Shown piece after piece: positions 8,200 to 16,802 of a DNA stretch of 41,611 bases; the stretch's first letter is position 1, and each line of letters opens with the position of its first letter. The notes below the pieces were generated by a model. That model ran no database searches. It was given only the letters and a program-made list of their open reading frames with translations, and had not been told where the DNA came from. The position numbers and the translations under genes are program-made. The DNA lies in the NCBI GenBank assembly GCA_014879845.1, contig JACSRI010000270.1:1-41611 (forward strand). Direction: 5' to 3'. The DNA comes from Opitutaceae bacterium. GTDB taxonomy: Bacteria; Verrucomicrobiota; Verrucomicrobiia; Opitutales; Opitutaceae.

Positions 8200-9630
8200 C
8201 TACCCGCCCTTCTTCAGCTCCGCGAACGCCGCGAGCGCGGCGTCGCGGGCGGCCTTGTGATCGACACAAGGTTTCGGATACGTCTCGCCCAGGCGCACGC
8301 CGGCGGAGGCGAGCACGGCGGGCGGCGCCTCCCAGGGCGCGTGGATGTGCTCGGCCGGGAGGCGCGCGAGTTCAGGCACATGCGTGCGCACGTAGCTGCC
8401 GTGCGGGTCGAACTTCACGCCCTGGAGGATCGGGTTGAAGACGCGGAAGTACGGCGCGGCGTCCGCGCCACAGCCCGCGCTCCACTGCCAGCCCAGCGTG
8501 TTGCTCGCGAGATCGGCGTCGACGAGCGTGTCCCAGAACCAGCGCGCCCCCTCGAGCCACGGGAGGCGCAGGTGTTTCACGAGGAAAGACGCGACGATCA
8601 TGCGCACGCGATTGTGCATCCAGCCGGTGGCCCAGAGTTCGCGCATGCCGGCATCGACGATCGGGTAACCCGTGCGCCCGCGCTGCCAGGCGCGCAGGCG
8701 GGCGTCGTCGTCGGCCCAGGGGAAGCGCCCGAACTCCGGCCGCAGCGGCTCGGTCGTCGTATGCGGGAAGTGATACAGCAGGTGATGCGCGAACTCGCGC
8801 CAGCCCACCTCCTTGAGGAAGACCTCGGCCCCGTGGCCCTGGGAGGCGCGCTGCACGGCGTGGTGGATCTGCACCGGGCCGATCTCGCCGAAATGCAGGT
8901 GCGGCGAGAGCCGCGAGGTGCCGCGCAGGTCAGGTCGGTCGCGCTCGCGCGCGTACCCCTCGACCGCCTCGTGCAGGAAACGCGCGAGCGCCGCGCCCGC
9001 GCCCACCTCGCCCGGCTGCCAGTGCTCGTAGAAACCGTGGTCCCACGGGATCGACGGCTTGAGCCGCCACGACTCGAGCGCCTCCGATGCGGGCCAGCGC
9101 GCCGGTGCCGGCAGCGCACCGGCCGGCGCGGCCACCTCGTCGCGTACGCGCAGCGCGGAGACGTGCTTCCAGAACGGCGTGAAGACCTGGAAGGGTCGCC
9201 CGCTCTGGTTGGCGATGGATTGCGGCGCGTGCAGGAGCGCCCCGTTGAAGCTGCGCGCGTCGACGCCGTCGTCGAGCAGGGCCTGCTTGACCGCGGTGTC
9301 GCGCGCGATCGCGGCCGGTTCGTACCGGCGGTTCCAGACAACAGCGCCCGCACCTGTTTCCTTGATCAGCCGGCGCAGCGTCGCGAGCGCGGGGCCGGCG
9401 CGCAGGACGAGGCGCGAGCCGTGCCCGCGCAGCGAGGCGTCGAAGCCGGCGAGCGACTGGTGCAGCCACCAGCGCGAGGCCGCGCCCGGCGCCCACTCGC
9501 CCTCCTCATCGGGCGACCCGATGAACACGGGCACCACGGGCGCACCGGCCGCGAGCGCCTGGGCGAGCGCAGGGTTGTCGTGGAGACGCAGGTCCTGCCG
9601 GAACCAGACGATGACCGGGGAGAGTGCCAT
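8200..9630 (-). CDS. phrB: Deoxyribodipyrimidine photolyase (class I type)
   Basis: Light-driven repair of cyclobutane pyrimidine dimers. The product has 476 residues from the ATG at 9630 (MALSPVIVWFRQDLRLHDNP). The N-terminal alpha/beta antenna domain covers about 1-130. The helical FAD domain begins near residue 200, with RGTSRLSPHLHFGEI, VGWREFAHHLLYHFPHT, GRTGYPIVDAGMRELWATGWMHNR and DADLASNTLGWQWSAGCGADAAPYFRVFNP, the FAD and DNA binding core of class I photolyases. The usual electron-transfer tryptophans appear present. Cryptochrome function cannot be excluded, but sequence this close to PhrB favours repair. Confidence 0.93.
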   Translation of the reverse strand: MALSPVIVWFRQDLRLHDNPALAQALAAGAPVVPVFIGSPDEEGEWAPGAASRWWLHQSLAGFDASLRGHGSRLVLRAGPALATLRRLIKETGAGAVVWNRRYEPAAIARDTAVKQALLDDGVDARSFNGALLHAPQSIANQSGRPFQVFTPFWKHVSALRVRDEVAAPAGALPAPARWPASEALESWRLKPSIPWDHGFYEHWQPGEVGAGAALARFLHEAVEGYARERDRPDLRGTSRLSPHLHFGEIGPVQIHHAVQRASQGHGAEVFLKEVGWREFAHHLLYHFPHTTTEPLRPEFGRFPWADDDARLRAWQRGRTGYPIVDAGMRELWATGWMHNRVRMIVASFLVKHLRLPWLEGARWFWDTLVDADLASNTLGWQWSAGCGADAAPYFRVFNPILQGVKFDPHGSYVRTHVPELARLPAEHIHAPWEAPPAVLASAGVRLGETYPKPCVDHKAARDAALAAFAELKKGG

Positions 9631-9728
9631 GGTGATTGAGTCGACGTGTCGACGCCTCCGCGGATCGCGACCACCCGCATCCGCCTCGACGCCCCACAAC
9701 ACCGACGGTGCTCAGAACCCGTCGGAGA

Positions 9729-11171
9729 TCAACCGATGTCGCGGTAGAGCGCCTCGTAGCCGCGCGCCGCCTTGGTCCACGAGAAGTCGTGGCGCATGCC
9801 GTTCTGGATGACCTGCGCCATGCGCGACTTGTCGGCGAAGAGCGCAAGCGCCCGCGCCAAACCCTTGCGCAGCGAGGCGACCTCGGGCTCGACGACGATT
9901 CCGGTGCCGTCGGTCGGCGCGGCCTCGAAGTCGGTCACCGTGTCCGCCAGGCCGCCCACGCGGGTGACGATCGGCACGGTGCCGTAGCGCATCGAGTACA
10001 TCTGGTTGAGCCCACACGGCTCGAAGATCGACGGCATGAGGAAGAAGTCCGAGCCCGCCTCGATCAGGTGGCTCAAGGTCTCGTTGAGCCCGAGCGTGAG
10101 CGAGACGCGGCCGGGATGTGCGGCGGCCAGCTCGCGGAAGGCGTTCTCGTAGCGGGGATCGCCGCCGCCGAGCAACACGAGGCGCACGTCGTTCTGCAGG
10201 AAAAAGTCCTTCGCGCCGAGGATGAGATCGAAACCCTTCTGGTGCGCAAAACGCGCGACAATGCCGAAAACCGGGCCGGCGAACTCGGGATCGAAGTCGC
10301 TCTTCTCCAGCAGCCGCTGGCGGCAGATGGCCTTGCCCGCCATGTCGTCGGAGGCGTAGTTGGCCGGAAGCAGCGCGTCGGTGGCGGGGTTCCACACCTC
10401 ACCGTCGAGTCCGTTGAGCAGGCCGGTGAGGTCGGCGGCGCGGGAGTTGATCACACCCTCCAGTCCGCAGCCGAACTGCGCGGTGCGGATCTCATTGGCG
10501 TACGTCGGGCTCACCGTGGTGATGCGGTCGGCAAAGACGATCGCGGCCTTGAGCATGCTCATCTGCCCGTAGTACTCGAGGCCCTCGACGCTGTAGAAAT
10601 CCTCCGGGAGATTGGTGAGCGCGAAAGCCTTCTTCGAAAAGAGGCCCTGGAAGGCGATGTTGTGGATGGTGAGCGCCGTGCCCAGCGCGAGCGTCTCGTC
10701 GTGACGCTGCTCGGACGCGCGCAGGAGCACGGGGACGAGGCCGGCCTGCCAGTCGTGACAATGCACGACGTCGGCCTTGAGCTGCGCGAGGCGCAGGATC
10801 TCGACCACGGCCTTGTTGAAGAAGATGAACCGCTCGGCGTTGTCGTCGTAGTCGCGCGTGCCGATGCCGTAGGGCGCCCGCCGGTCGAAGAACTCGTCGC
10901 GACGAACCACATACAAAGTGCGCCGACGTCCGAGAGAGAGCTTGTAGACCTCGCCGCGCAGAAACTCGTCGCCCATCTCGACGCGCACCTCGAACTCGAG
11001 CCGCGCCGGGGCAAACTCCGGGTGATCGAGCACGGCCCGAAACCCCGGCAGGATGACCGCCACGTCGTGCCCGAACTCCGCCAGCGCCTTGGCCAGCGCC
11101 GCCACCGCATCCGCCAGACCGCCGGTCTTGATGAGGGGAAACAGCTCGCTTGCGACGTGGACGATTTTCAT
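9729..11171 (-). CDS. glgA: Glycogen synthase (ADP-glucose)
   Basis: Transfers glucose from ADP-glucose to the alpha-1,4 glucan. The ATG at 11171 (MKIVHVASELFPLIKTGGLADA) gives 480 residues, the normal GlgA length. K-T-G-G-L-A-D is the GT5 donor-site motif. HDWQAGLVPVLLRA, TIHNIAFQGLF, TTVSPTYANEI and the C-terminal MPSIFEPCGLNQMYSMRYGTVPIVTRVGGLADTV, which carries the catalytic E-x7-E motif, are all present. No other glg genes adjoin. The region upstream to rnr (175 bp) carries a repeat element. Confidence 0.95.
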   Translation of the reverse strand: MKIVHVASELFPLIKTGGLADAVAALAKALAEFGHDVAVILPGFRAVLDHPEFAPARLEFEVRVEMGDEFLRGEVYKLSLGRRRTLYVVRRDEFFDRRAPYGIGTRDYDDNAERFIFFNKAVVEILRLAQLKADVVHCHDWQAGLVPVLLRASEQRHDETLALGTALTIHNIAFQGLFSKKAFALTNLPEDFYSVEGLEYYGQMSMLKAAIVFADRITTVSPTYANEIRTAQFGCGLEGVINSRAADLTGLLNGLDGEVWNPATDALLPANYASDDMAGKAICRQRLLEKSDFDPEFAGPVFGIVARFAHQKGFDLILGAKDFFLQNDVRLVLLGGGDPRYENAFRELAAAHPGRVSLTLGLNETLSHLIEAGSDFFLMPSIFEPCGLNQMYSMRYGTVPIVTRVGGLADTVTDFEAAPTDGTGIVVEPEVASLRKGLARALALFADKSRMAQVIQNGMRHDFSWTKAARGYEALYRDIG

Positions 11172-11222
11172 GAAGGATAGTCTGTAAATTGCATCGGCTG
11201 CGGAATTTCCACCTTTATCCCC

Positions 11223-11340
11223 GGAGAGCTGAGAGCGGTCGGCTTTCAGCCGCCAGCTCTGGACCAGCCCCATGCAGCCACCCGACTTCCCCGAGCCATC
11301 CACTCTGGCCGTCAGCTGAACGCTGATCGCTGAACACTCC
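11223..11340. repeat. Degenerate heptamer arrays in inverted arms between glgA and rnr
   Basis: On the plus strand AGCTGAA, CGCTGAT and CGCTGAA run in tandem (11314-11334), ending about a dozen bases before the rnr ATG. On the minus strand of 11223-11260 five looser heptamers follow the same plan: AGCTGGC, GGCTGAA, AGCCGAC, CGCTCTC, AGCTCTC. Within the left arm AGAGCTG (11225-11231) and CAGCTCT (11254-11260) form their own 7-bp inverted pair. Confidence 0.6.
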
Positions 11341-11346
11341 CTTTCC

Positions 11347-13899
11347 ATGAATCTCCGCGAACACATCCTCCAGCATCTCAAGCGCCACGACTACGTGCCC
11401 GAGACGGTGCCGGTCCTCGCCGCCAAGCTCGGTGTCGCCCGCCGGGATCGGCGCAAGCTCGCCCACGAACTGCGCCTGCTCGAATCGGAGGGCGCGATCG
11501 TGCGCGTGAAGAAAGACCGCTACTGCATCCCGGCCGACGCCGACCTCGTCACCGGCAAGCTGATCTTCCGCCAGAGCGGCGCCGCCCTGCTCATCCCCGA
11601 AGTCCCGCCCGGCCAGCCCGAGCGCGAGCCCATCGAGATCGCCGCCGAGGACACCGGCGTGGCCATGCACGGCGACCGCGTGGTCGTGCAGCTCTCCAAG
11701 CACGTTTTCAAGCGCATGGTGCGCGGTCCGTTTCGCGACGGGCCCGACCGCCGCCGGACCGGCCGCGTCGTGCGCATCCTCGAGCGCGCCCGGACGACCG
11801 TCACAGGCAACCTCCAGCGTTCGCGTCTCTTCTGGCTGGTCGAGCCCGACGACCCGCGGATCGTGCACGACATCTACGTGGCCGACCCCGCCACGACCAC
11901 CATCCGTCCCGTCCCGGCGGTGGGCGACAAGGTGCTCGTGCGCCTGCACGAGTGGACGCAACGCCACCTCAACCCCGAGGGCGAGATCCTCGAGGTGCTC
12001 GGCCGCACGCACGAACCGCAGGCCGAGCTCAAGGCGATCCTGCACAAGTACAACCTCGAGCCGAACTTCCCCGAGGCCGTGCTGCGCGAGGTCGAGGCCA
12101 TCCCGCAGGAGGTCGGTCCGGCCGAACGCCGCGGCCGTCTCGATATCCGGCACATCCCGACGATCACGATCGACCCGGACGACGCGAAGGACTTCGACGA
12201 CGCGCTCTCGCTCGAGGAGCTGCCGGGGGGCGAGCTGCGCGTCGGCATCCACATCGCCGACGTGCCCGCCTACGTGCGCCCGGGTACCGCGCTCGACGCC
12301 GAGGCGCAGAAGCGCGGCAACTCCACCTACCTCGTCGGCGTGGTCGTACCCATGCTGCCGCACGCCCTCTCCAACGGCGTGTGCTCGCTCAAGGAGGGCG
12401 TCGACCGCCTGACCAAGTCGGTCTTCCTCACCTTCACCCGCGCGGGCAAGCTGCGCGAGACGACCTGCGCCAACACGGTCATCCGCTCGATCAAGCGCAT
12501 GACCTACAAGCAGGCGTATGTGCTGCTCAAGGACGACGACCCGAAGGCGATCCGGAAACTCCCGCCGCCGCCCGCGCACCAGACCGGCTTCGCCGGCCGG
12601 CCGTTCTCCGAGCTCGCACACAAGGAGATCGAGCAGCTCCGCGCCATCGTGCGCACGCTCTGGTCGATCGCCTCGCGCCTGCGCCGCGACCGCATGCGCC
12701 ACGGCAGCCTCGACCTGGAGATGCCCGAGACGAAGATCTACGTCGACGCCCAGGGCTACGCCGACCGCCTCGAGAAGGTCGAGCACGACGAGAGCCACCA
12801 GCTCATCGAGGAGTTCATGCTCGCCGCCAACGAGGCCGTCGCGCGCCTGCTGCGCGAGGCCGGGCTGCCCGCGCTCTACCGCGTGCACGACGAGCCCGAC
12901 GAGGACCGGCTGCTCGAGCTGCAGGAATTTCTCGGCACCTTCGGCGTGCAGTGCGGCGACCTGACGCAGCGCGCCGAGCTCAACCGCCTGCTCGAGACGC
13001 TGCGCCACCACCCGCAGGGTCACCTCCTGCGCACGCAGGTGCTGCGCAGCCTGAAAAAGGCCTGCTACCGCGGCACGCCCGACGGCCACTTCGGCCTCTT
13101 CAAGCGCGACTACCTCCACTTCACGTCACCGATCCGCCGTTACGCCGACCTCGTCGTGCACCGCGTGTTCGTGCATTACCTCGCGCGCTTCCACGGGCAG
13201 CCGCTCGTGCCGGGCGCCAAGGTCGACTACGCCGCGGCCAAGATCGCCTCGCTCGGCGAGCACGTGAGCACGACCGAGACGAACAGCGCCGAGGCCGAGC
13301 GTGAGTCGGTCAAAGTGAAGCTGCTTGAGTTCTTCGAGCGCGAGGGCCGCAAGAAGAAGAAGACGCGCTTCGAGGCCGTGATCACCGAGACGCGCAACCA
13401 CGGCATGTTCATCGAGCTGACCGAGTCGATGGCCTTCGGCCTCGTGCACATGTCCACGCTCGACGACGACTTGTACTATGTCAGTGACGACGGCACGGCG
13501 CTGGTCGGCCGCCGCACGAAAAACCGCTACACGGTCGGCGACCGCGTCGAGGTGGCCGTGCACCGCGTCGACCGTTACAAGCGCCAGATCGACTTCAAGA
13601 TCGTCGGCCGCGTCAACGGCTCGGCCGCCGCCACGGCGTCGGCTCCGGCGCGCGGTCTCCAGCCCGCACCCGCGCCCGCCGACGCCCGTGCCCGCGGCCC
13701 GCGCGAGGAGGCGATCTTCCGTCCGGCGCGCCTGCGTGAGCGCGACCGCAAGCAGCGCGAGCAGCAGCAGGACAAGACCTCGCGCACCGACGGTCGCTCC
13801 GATCGCATCGACCCGGCCGAGTTGCACCGCCGCGGCAGGATCCGCGAAGAGCGCAAGTTCCGCCAGGGCCAGCAGCACCAACGCCGCCGGCGCCGCTGA
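11347..13899 (+). CDS. rnr: Ribonuclease R (3'-5' exoribonuclease)
   Basis: Processive degradation of structured RNA. The protein has 850 residues. An N-terminal winged helix (1-62, MNLREHILQHLKRHDY) is followed by two cold-shock-like OB domains (about 65-220) and the RNB catalytic domain (about 262-590). Its magnesium cluster is D276, D282, D284 and D285 in TIDPDDAKDFDDAL. HIADVPAYVRPGTALDAEA, NGVCSL and HFTSPIRRYADLVVHR are diagnostic. An S1 domain follows (about 676-757), with a highly basic Gln/Arg tail to the end, as in other RNase R proteins. The ATG at 11347 fits the family start. The tail is rich in RRGR-like runs, typical of RNA-binding extensions. Confidence 0.96.
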   Translation: MNLREHILQHLKRHDYVPETVPVLAAKLGVARRDRRKLAHELRLLESEGAIVRVKKDRYCIPADADLVTGKLIFRQSGAALLIPEVPPGQPEREPIEIAAEDTGVAMHGDRVVVQLSKHVFKRMVRGPFRDGPDRRRTGRVVRILERARTTVTGNLQRSRLFWLVEPDDPRIVHDIYVADPATTTIRPVPAVGDKVLVRLHEWTQRHLNPEGEILEVLGRTHEPQAELKAILHKYNLEPNFPEAVLREVEAIPQEVGPAERRGRLDIRHIPTITIDPDDAKDFDDALSLEELPGGELRVGIHIADVPAYVRPGTALDAEAQKRGNSTYLVGVVVPMLPHALSNGVCSLKEGVDRLTKSVFLTFTRAGKLRETTCANTVIRSIKRMTYKQAYVLLKDDDPKAIRKLPPPPAHQTGFAGRPFSELAHKEIEQLRAIVRTLWSIASRLRRDRMRHGSLDLEMPETKIYVDAQGYADRLEKVEHDESHQLIEEFMLAANEAVARLLREAGLPALYRVHDEPDEDRLLELQEFLGTFGVQCGDLTQRAELNRLLETLRHHPQGHLLRTQVLRSLKKACYRGTPDGHFGLFKRDYLHFTSPIRRYADLVVHRVFVHYLARFHGQPLVPGAKVDYAAAKIASLGEHVSTTETNSAEAERESVKVKLLEFFEREGRKKKKTRFEAVITETRNHGMFIELTESMAFGLVHMSTLDDDLYYVSDDGTALVGRRTKNRYTVGDRVEVAVHRVDRYKRQIDFKIVGRVNGSAAATASAPARGLQPAPAPADARARGPREEAIFRPARLRERDRKQREQQQDKTSRTDGRSDRIDPAELHRRGRIREERKFRQGQQHQRRRRR

Positions 13900-14062
13900 G
13901 CGTGTCACCGACTCGTTGACACCAGGCCTGACGGACCCCGCGCAGCTCGCAACCCGTGTTAAGGAACGGATGACACCGCACGGGTGGGCGCCGGATGGTC
14001 GCGTGCGGTGCGTTTGCGCTTTCGCGAAACATCACTCTCCATTCGCCGTCGCCCGCACTCTC

Positions 14063-14103
14063 GCGCACGCTCACGTTAACGTTCACCCTCACTCCCGCTC
14101 CAC
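14063..14103. repeat. Hexamer tandem repeat before the DUF5069 gene
   Basis: GCGCAC, GCTCAC, GTTAAC and GTTCAC follow one another without gaps (14063-14086), a four-unit array of the form G-C/T-N-N-A/C-C. A CT-rich stretch runs on to the ATG at 14104. The rest of the 204-bp gap after rnr (13900-14062) shows no gene or hairpin I would defend. Confidence 0.5.
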
Positions 14104-14634
14104 ATGATCCACTACGATTTCCCGAAAAAGTTCCGCGATGTCTACGAACGCGCCATCGCTTCGTACCGCGACGGCTGTCGCGAGGCCGCTTCGCTGCTCT
14201 CCAAGGCCGACCTCGAGTACGCCGTTTCGATCGGCTCGCGGGCGCAGGACTTTTTCGACTACGCCGAGGACGCCGCCAACTACGGCGAACCCGACTTCGA
14301 GACCGCCCTCCTCGTGCAGGCGATCCGGCGCGACTATTTTCTTCAGGTCCAGAAGGGCCGGGCTTCGAGCGTGGTGCTCGACGTAGAAAAGATGCCCGCC
14401 AAGACCGACGCCGTGCGCGGCATCGAGTGGCTCCCGCGCATCATCCCGAAGACCAAAGCCAAGCTCCGCGGCGAACTGCCGTCGTCGCTGATGTATGGCT
14501 GCGGCGGCGACCGTCGTTTCTTCAAGCAGCACGACATCCATCCGGCCGAGTTCCTGCATGTGGTCTGGGCCAACGAGAACGACGACGAGGCCATCATCGC
14601 CTGGGTCGAGGCGCGGGCCAAAGCCGTCCGCTGA
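14104..14634 (+). CDS. DUF5069-like protein
   Basis: A cytoplasmic protein of 176 residues without known function. The last 70 residues match the DUF5069 pattern as I know it: IEWLPRIIPKTKAKLRGEL, then MYGCGGDRRFFKQHDI, and FLHVVWANENDDEAIIAWVE. The first 100 residues are an extra helical region starting MIHYDFPKKFRDVYERAIAS. That region includes SRAQDFFDYAEDAANYGEP, which looks like a separate small alpha-helical domain. No signal peptide or membrane segment. DUF5069 proteins are, from memory, frequent in Verrucomicrobiota, which fits the host guess. It is followed by the YugP-type gene after 247 bp in which I see no gene. Confidence 0.75.
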   Translation: MIHYDFPKKFRDVYERAIASYRDGCREAASLLSKADLEYAVSIGSRAQDFFDYAEDAANYGEPDFETALLVQAIRRDYFLQVQKGRASSVVLDVEKMPAKTDAVRGIEWLPRIIPKTKAKLRGELPSSLMYGCGGDRRFFKQHDIHPAEFLHVVWANENDDEAIIAWVEARAKAVR

Positions 14635-14881
14635 CCTCGCGCTCGGCCGACCGGGCCCAGCACGGTGTGACATTGTGGCCGACCGTCCATGCGCGAGTCG
14701 GCAAATTCGGCGCAGCGCCCCCGCGCCGCGTTTTGCCACCTTCCCGGACTCCACGCCCGCAACCCGCTCATCAGCCAAACCTTAGCCCGCAGATCGCACG
14801 CGCGAGGCCCACCACGGGAAACTGGGCCGCGAGCTGCTTCGTCTCCGACATTCATCGGACACCTCCACCCTACCATCGACC

Positions 14882-15571
14882 ATGACACTCTGGATCGTCC
14901 TCATCCTCATCCCGATCCTGCTCGGCCTCTGGGCGCAGATGAAAGTCTCCAGCGCCTACGAGAAAAACGTGCAGGTCGCCTCGCGCGGCCGGATCACGGG
15001 CGCCGAGGCGGCCGATGCGGTGATGCGCGCCGCCGGCATCCACGACGTCGCGATCGTGCGTGTGCCGGGCAAACTCACCGATCACTACGACCCGATCAAC
15101 AAGCGCCTCGCGCTCTCCGAGCAGAACTACCACGGCACCAGTCTCGCCGCCCTCGGCGTCGCGGCGCACGAGGCCGGCCATGCCATCCAGCACAAGGTCG
15201 GCTATACCATGATGCAGGTGCGACAGAACATGGCGCCCGTGGTGCAGTTCGCCGCGCCCGTCGCCTACATGGTCACGGGTTTCGGCATGTATCTGCTCGG
15301 CTCGATGGGCGGCATGTTGCTCACGATCGGCATCGCCGCGCTCGGCGTGATGACCCTTTTCCAGCTCGTGACCCTGCCGGTCGAGTTCGACGCGAGCCGC
15401 CGTGCCAAGGCCCAGCTCGTGACGCTCGGCATCCTCGGCCGGGACGAGATGGAGGGTGTCGACGAGACGCTCGATGCGGCGGCGCTCACCTACGTGGCCG
15501 CGTTCGTCTCGTCGCTCGGCTACCTGCTCTATCTGCTCACGGCATTCGGAGGCGGTCGAAGCGACGACTGA
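14882..15571 (+). CDS. YugP-type membrane zinc metallopeptidase (PF04298)
   Basis: A 229-residue integral membrane protein. A hydrophobic N-terminal helix (TLWIVLILIPILLGLWAQM) is followed by a cytoplasmic or periplasmic section with ITGAEAADAVMRAAGI and HYDPINKRLALSEQNYHGTSLAALGVAAHEAGHAIQH. Here HEAGH is the zinc motif and AHEAGHAIQ is the family signature. Two more hydrophobic segments follow (about residues 120-165), then LPVEFDASRRAKAQL, the conserved downstream E/D ligand region, and a final helix. Substrates are unknown; the family is thought to act in membrane protein quality control. It ends with a strong terminator. Confidence 0.9.
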   Translation: MTLWIVLILIPILLGLWAQMKVSSAYEKNVQVASRGRITGAEAADAVMRAAGIHDVAIVRVPGKLTDHYDPINKRLALSEQNYHGTSLAALGVAAHEAGHAIQHKVGYTMMQVRQNMAPVVQFAAPVAYMVTGFGMYLLGSMGGMLLTIGIAALGVMTLFQLVTLPVEFDASRRAKAQLVTLGILGRDEMEGVDETLDAAALTYVAAFVSSLGYLLYLLTAFGGGRSDD

Positions 15572-15601
15572 CCGTCCCCGCACGTTCCCGACAACGACTT
15601 T

Positions 15602-15632
15602 GGCCGCACCCGCCGGGTGCGGCCTTCTTGTT
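15602..15632 (+). terminator. Intrinsic terminator
   Basis: A 10-bp stem GGCCGCACCC (15602-15611) / GGGTGCGGCC (15615-15624) with a GCC loop is followed by TTCTTGTTG. It lies just after the YugP-type gene and before the convergent EamA gene stop at 15643, so it may work for both. Confidence 0.85.
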
Positions 15633-15642
15633 GTCCACGGAG

Positions 15643-16521
15643 TCAGTGCGTCCCGACCCAACCCAGCACCCCGATCGCCACGGCCGCGACGACGAAGCAG
15701 GCCCAGCGGCGCGGACCGATCAGTTCCCGGTGCCAGGCCACGCCGAGCACCGCGGTGAAGAGCACCTGCGTGCCCGCCACCGCCGCCCAGACGCCGAGCG
15801 ACCCCATCGTCAGCGCGAGCGCGGAAAAGCCCGAGCCGATGACCGTCGGTGACGAGGCGATCGCGATCGCCCGCACGCGCGTCCGCAGGTCGACCGGCAC
15901 GCCCACCCTCGCGTAGCGCAGCGCCAGCGGGCCAAACAGCACGAGGCCGCCGCCAAACTCCCACACCCACGCAGTGAGCAGCGGGTGGGTCGCGCGAGAG
16001 AGGCGCGCCACCATGAGCCCCATGCACGCGATCAACACCGCCGCCCCGACGGCATACCACGCGCCACGCCGGAGATCGGGTTGGAACTCATGGGTCGCGT
16101 GCCGACCCAGCGCCGACAACACGGCGCTGCCGACCACGACCACGCTGAGGCCGATCTCGGCCGGTCTCATGCGCTCGCCCAGCACGGCCCAGCCAAGCAG
16201 GCCGCTGAACGCCGCGATCCCCGACACCACGAACGCCGCGCGCACGCCGAACGGCATGAGTCGCGAGGCCTGCAGCATCATGAGGTTCGCGGCCGCGGTC
16301 ACGGTGAGCAGGATCGCCACGTCCGGCCAGCGGTCGGCGAGGGTGGGCCACGCGGCCGCCGGGACGAAGAGCAGCCACGGCGCCATCGTCACGCCCAGCG
16401 AGACGCCGCGCCACGCCGCCACCTCGGTGCGCGAGTGCAGGCGAGCCAGCCGGCCGACGAGGATGTCGTTGACCGAATAGGCGAACCGCGAGACCAGGCA
16501 CAGGCCGAGGAAGAGAAGCAT
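15643..16521 (-). CDS. EamA/DMT superfamily transporter
   Basis: A polytopic inner-membrane protein of about 292 residues from the ATG at 16521 (MLLFLGLCLVSRFAYSVNDI). An upstream ATG at 16620 would add 33 Gly/Pro/Ala-rich residues that do not look like protein. About ten hydrophobic segments fall into two similar halves, as in drug/metabolite EamA carriers. The first half has ASRLMPFGVRAAFVVSGIAAFSGLLGWAVLGERM, the second SGFSALALTMGSLGVWAAVAGTQVLFTAVLGVAWHRELI; each carries the G-E/R-x-pro-type motif after helix 4. The substrate is unknown. It is divergent from korA across 281 bp. Confidence 0.8.
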   Translation of the reverse strand: MLLFLGLCLVSRFAYSVNDILVGRLARLHSRTEVAAWRGVSLGVTMAPWLLFVPAAAWPTLADRWPDVAILLTVTAAANLMMLQASRLMPFGVRAAFVVSGIAAFSGLLGWAVLGERMRPAEIGLSVVVVGSAVLSALGRHATHEFQPDLRRGAWYAVGAAVLIACMGLMVARLSRATHPLLTAWVWEFGGGLVLFGPLALRYARVGVPVDLRTRVRAIAIASSPTVIGSGFSALALTMGSLGVWAAVAGTQVLFTAVLGVAWHRELIGPRRWACFVVAAVAIGVLGWVGTH

Positions 16522-16673
16522 GCGTCTCCCATCGACCCAGCGGCGCGCCGCCCGCGCAACCTCCGAGTTCGCCGGCGCCGCGCCGCACTCGGGCCCGCCC
16601 CCGGGGTCTCCACCGGCCACGAAGGCCCGTCAGCCGGAGCTATTATGATCTCTATCAAACAACCGCACACTCT

Positions 16674-16702
16674 TTAATTGCGCGCACTGTCCACCCTAGA
16701 AA
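16674..16702 (+). promoter_or_regulatory. Possible korAB promoter
   Basis: TTAATT (16674-16679) and TAGAAA (16697-16702) are 17 bp apart, in the only AT-rich stretch of the 281-bp EamA/korA divergent gap. The -10 matches consensus in 4 of 6 bases and the -35 in 3 of 6. Nothing else in this gap stands out. Confidence 0.4.
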
Positions 16703-16802
16703 TAGTGCGAAATCCCTGCCGTTCCTTTTCGTGAGCGGCGCGGGCGTTGTCCGTCCATCCCCTGTTTCTCACCGGCCCCGGCCGGAATCGCGTTCACCAT
16801 CC

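Noticed and set aside
6309-8438. A 709-codon plus-strand frame across the epimerase and oxygenase genes
   Set aside because: The translation is low-complexity Arg/Pro/Ala and contradicts well-supported genes at 6519-7409 (-) and 7528-8145 (+).
5199-9630. FAD protein, epimerase, 2OG oxygenase and photolyase as one light-response or pigment cluster
   Set aside because: Strands differ, no carotenoid or pigment gene is present, and the substrates are unknown; proximity alone is not enough.
14870-16060. A 396-codon minus-strand frame over the YugP-type gene
   Set aside because: No family features, and it is antisense to the HEAGH metallopeptidase; it is a shadow of GC bias.
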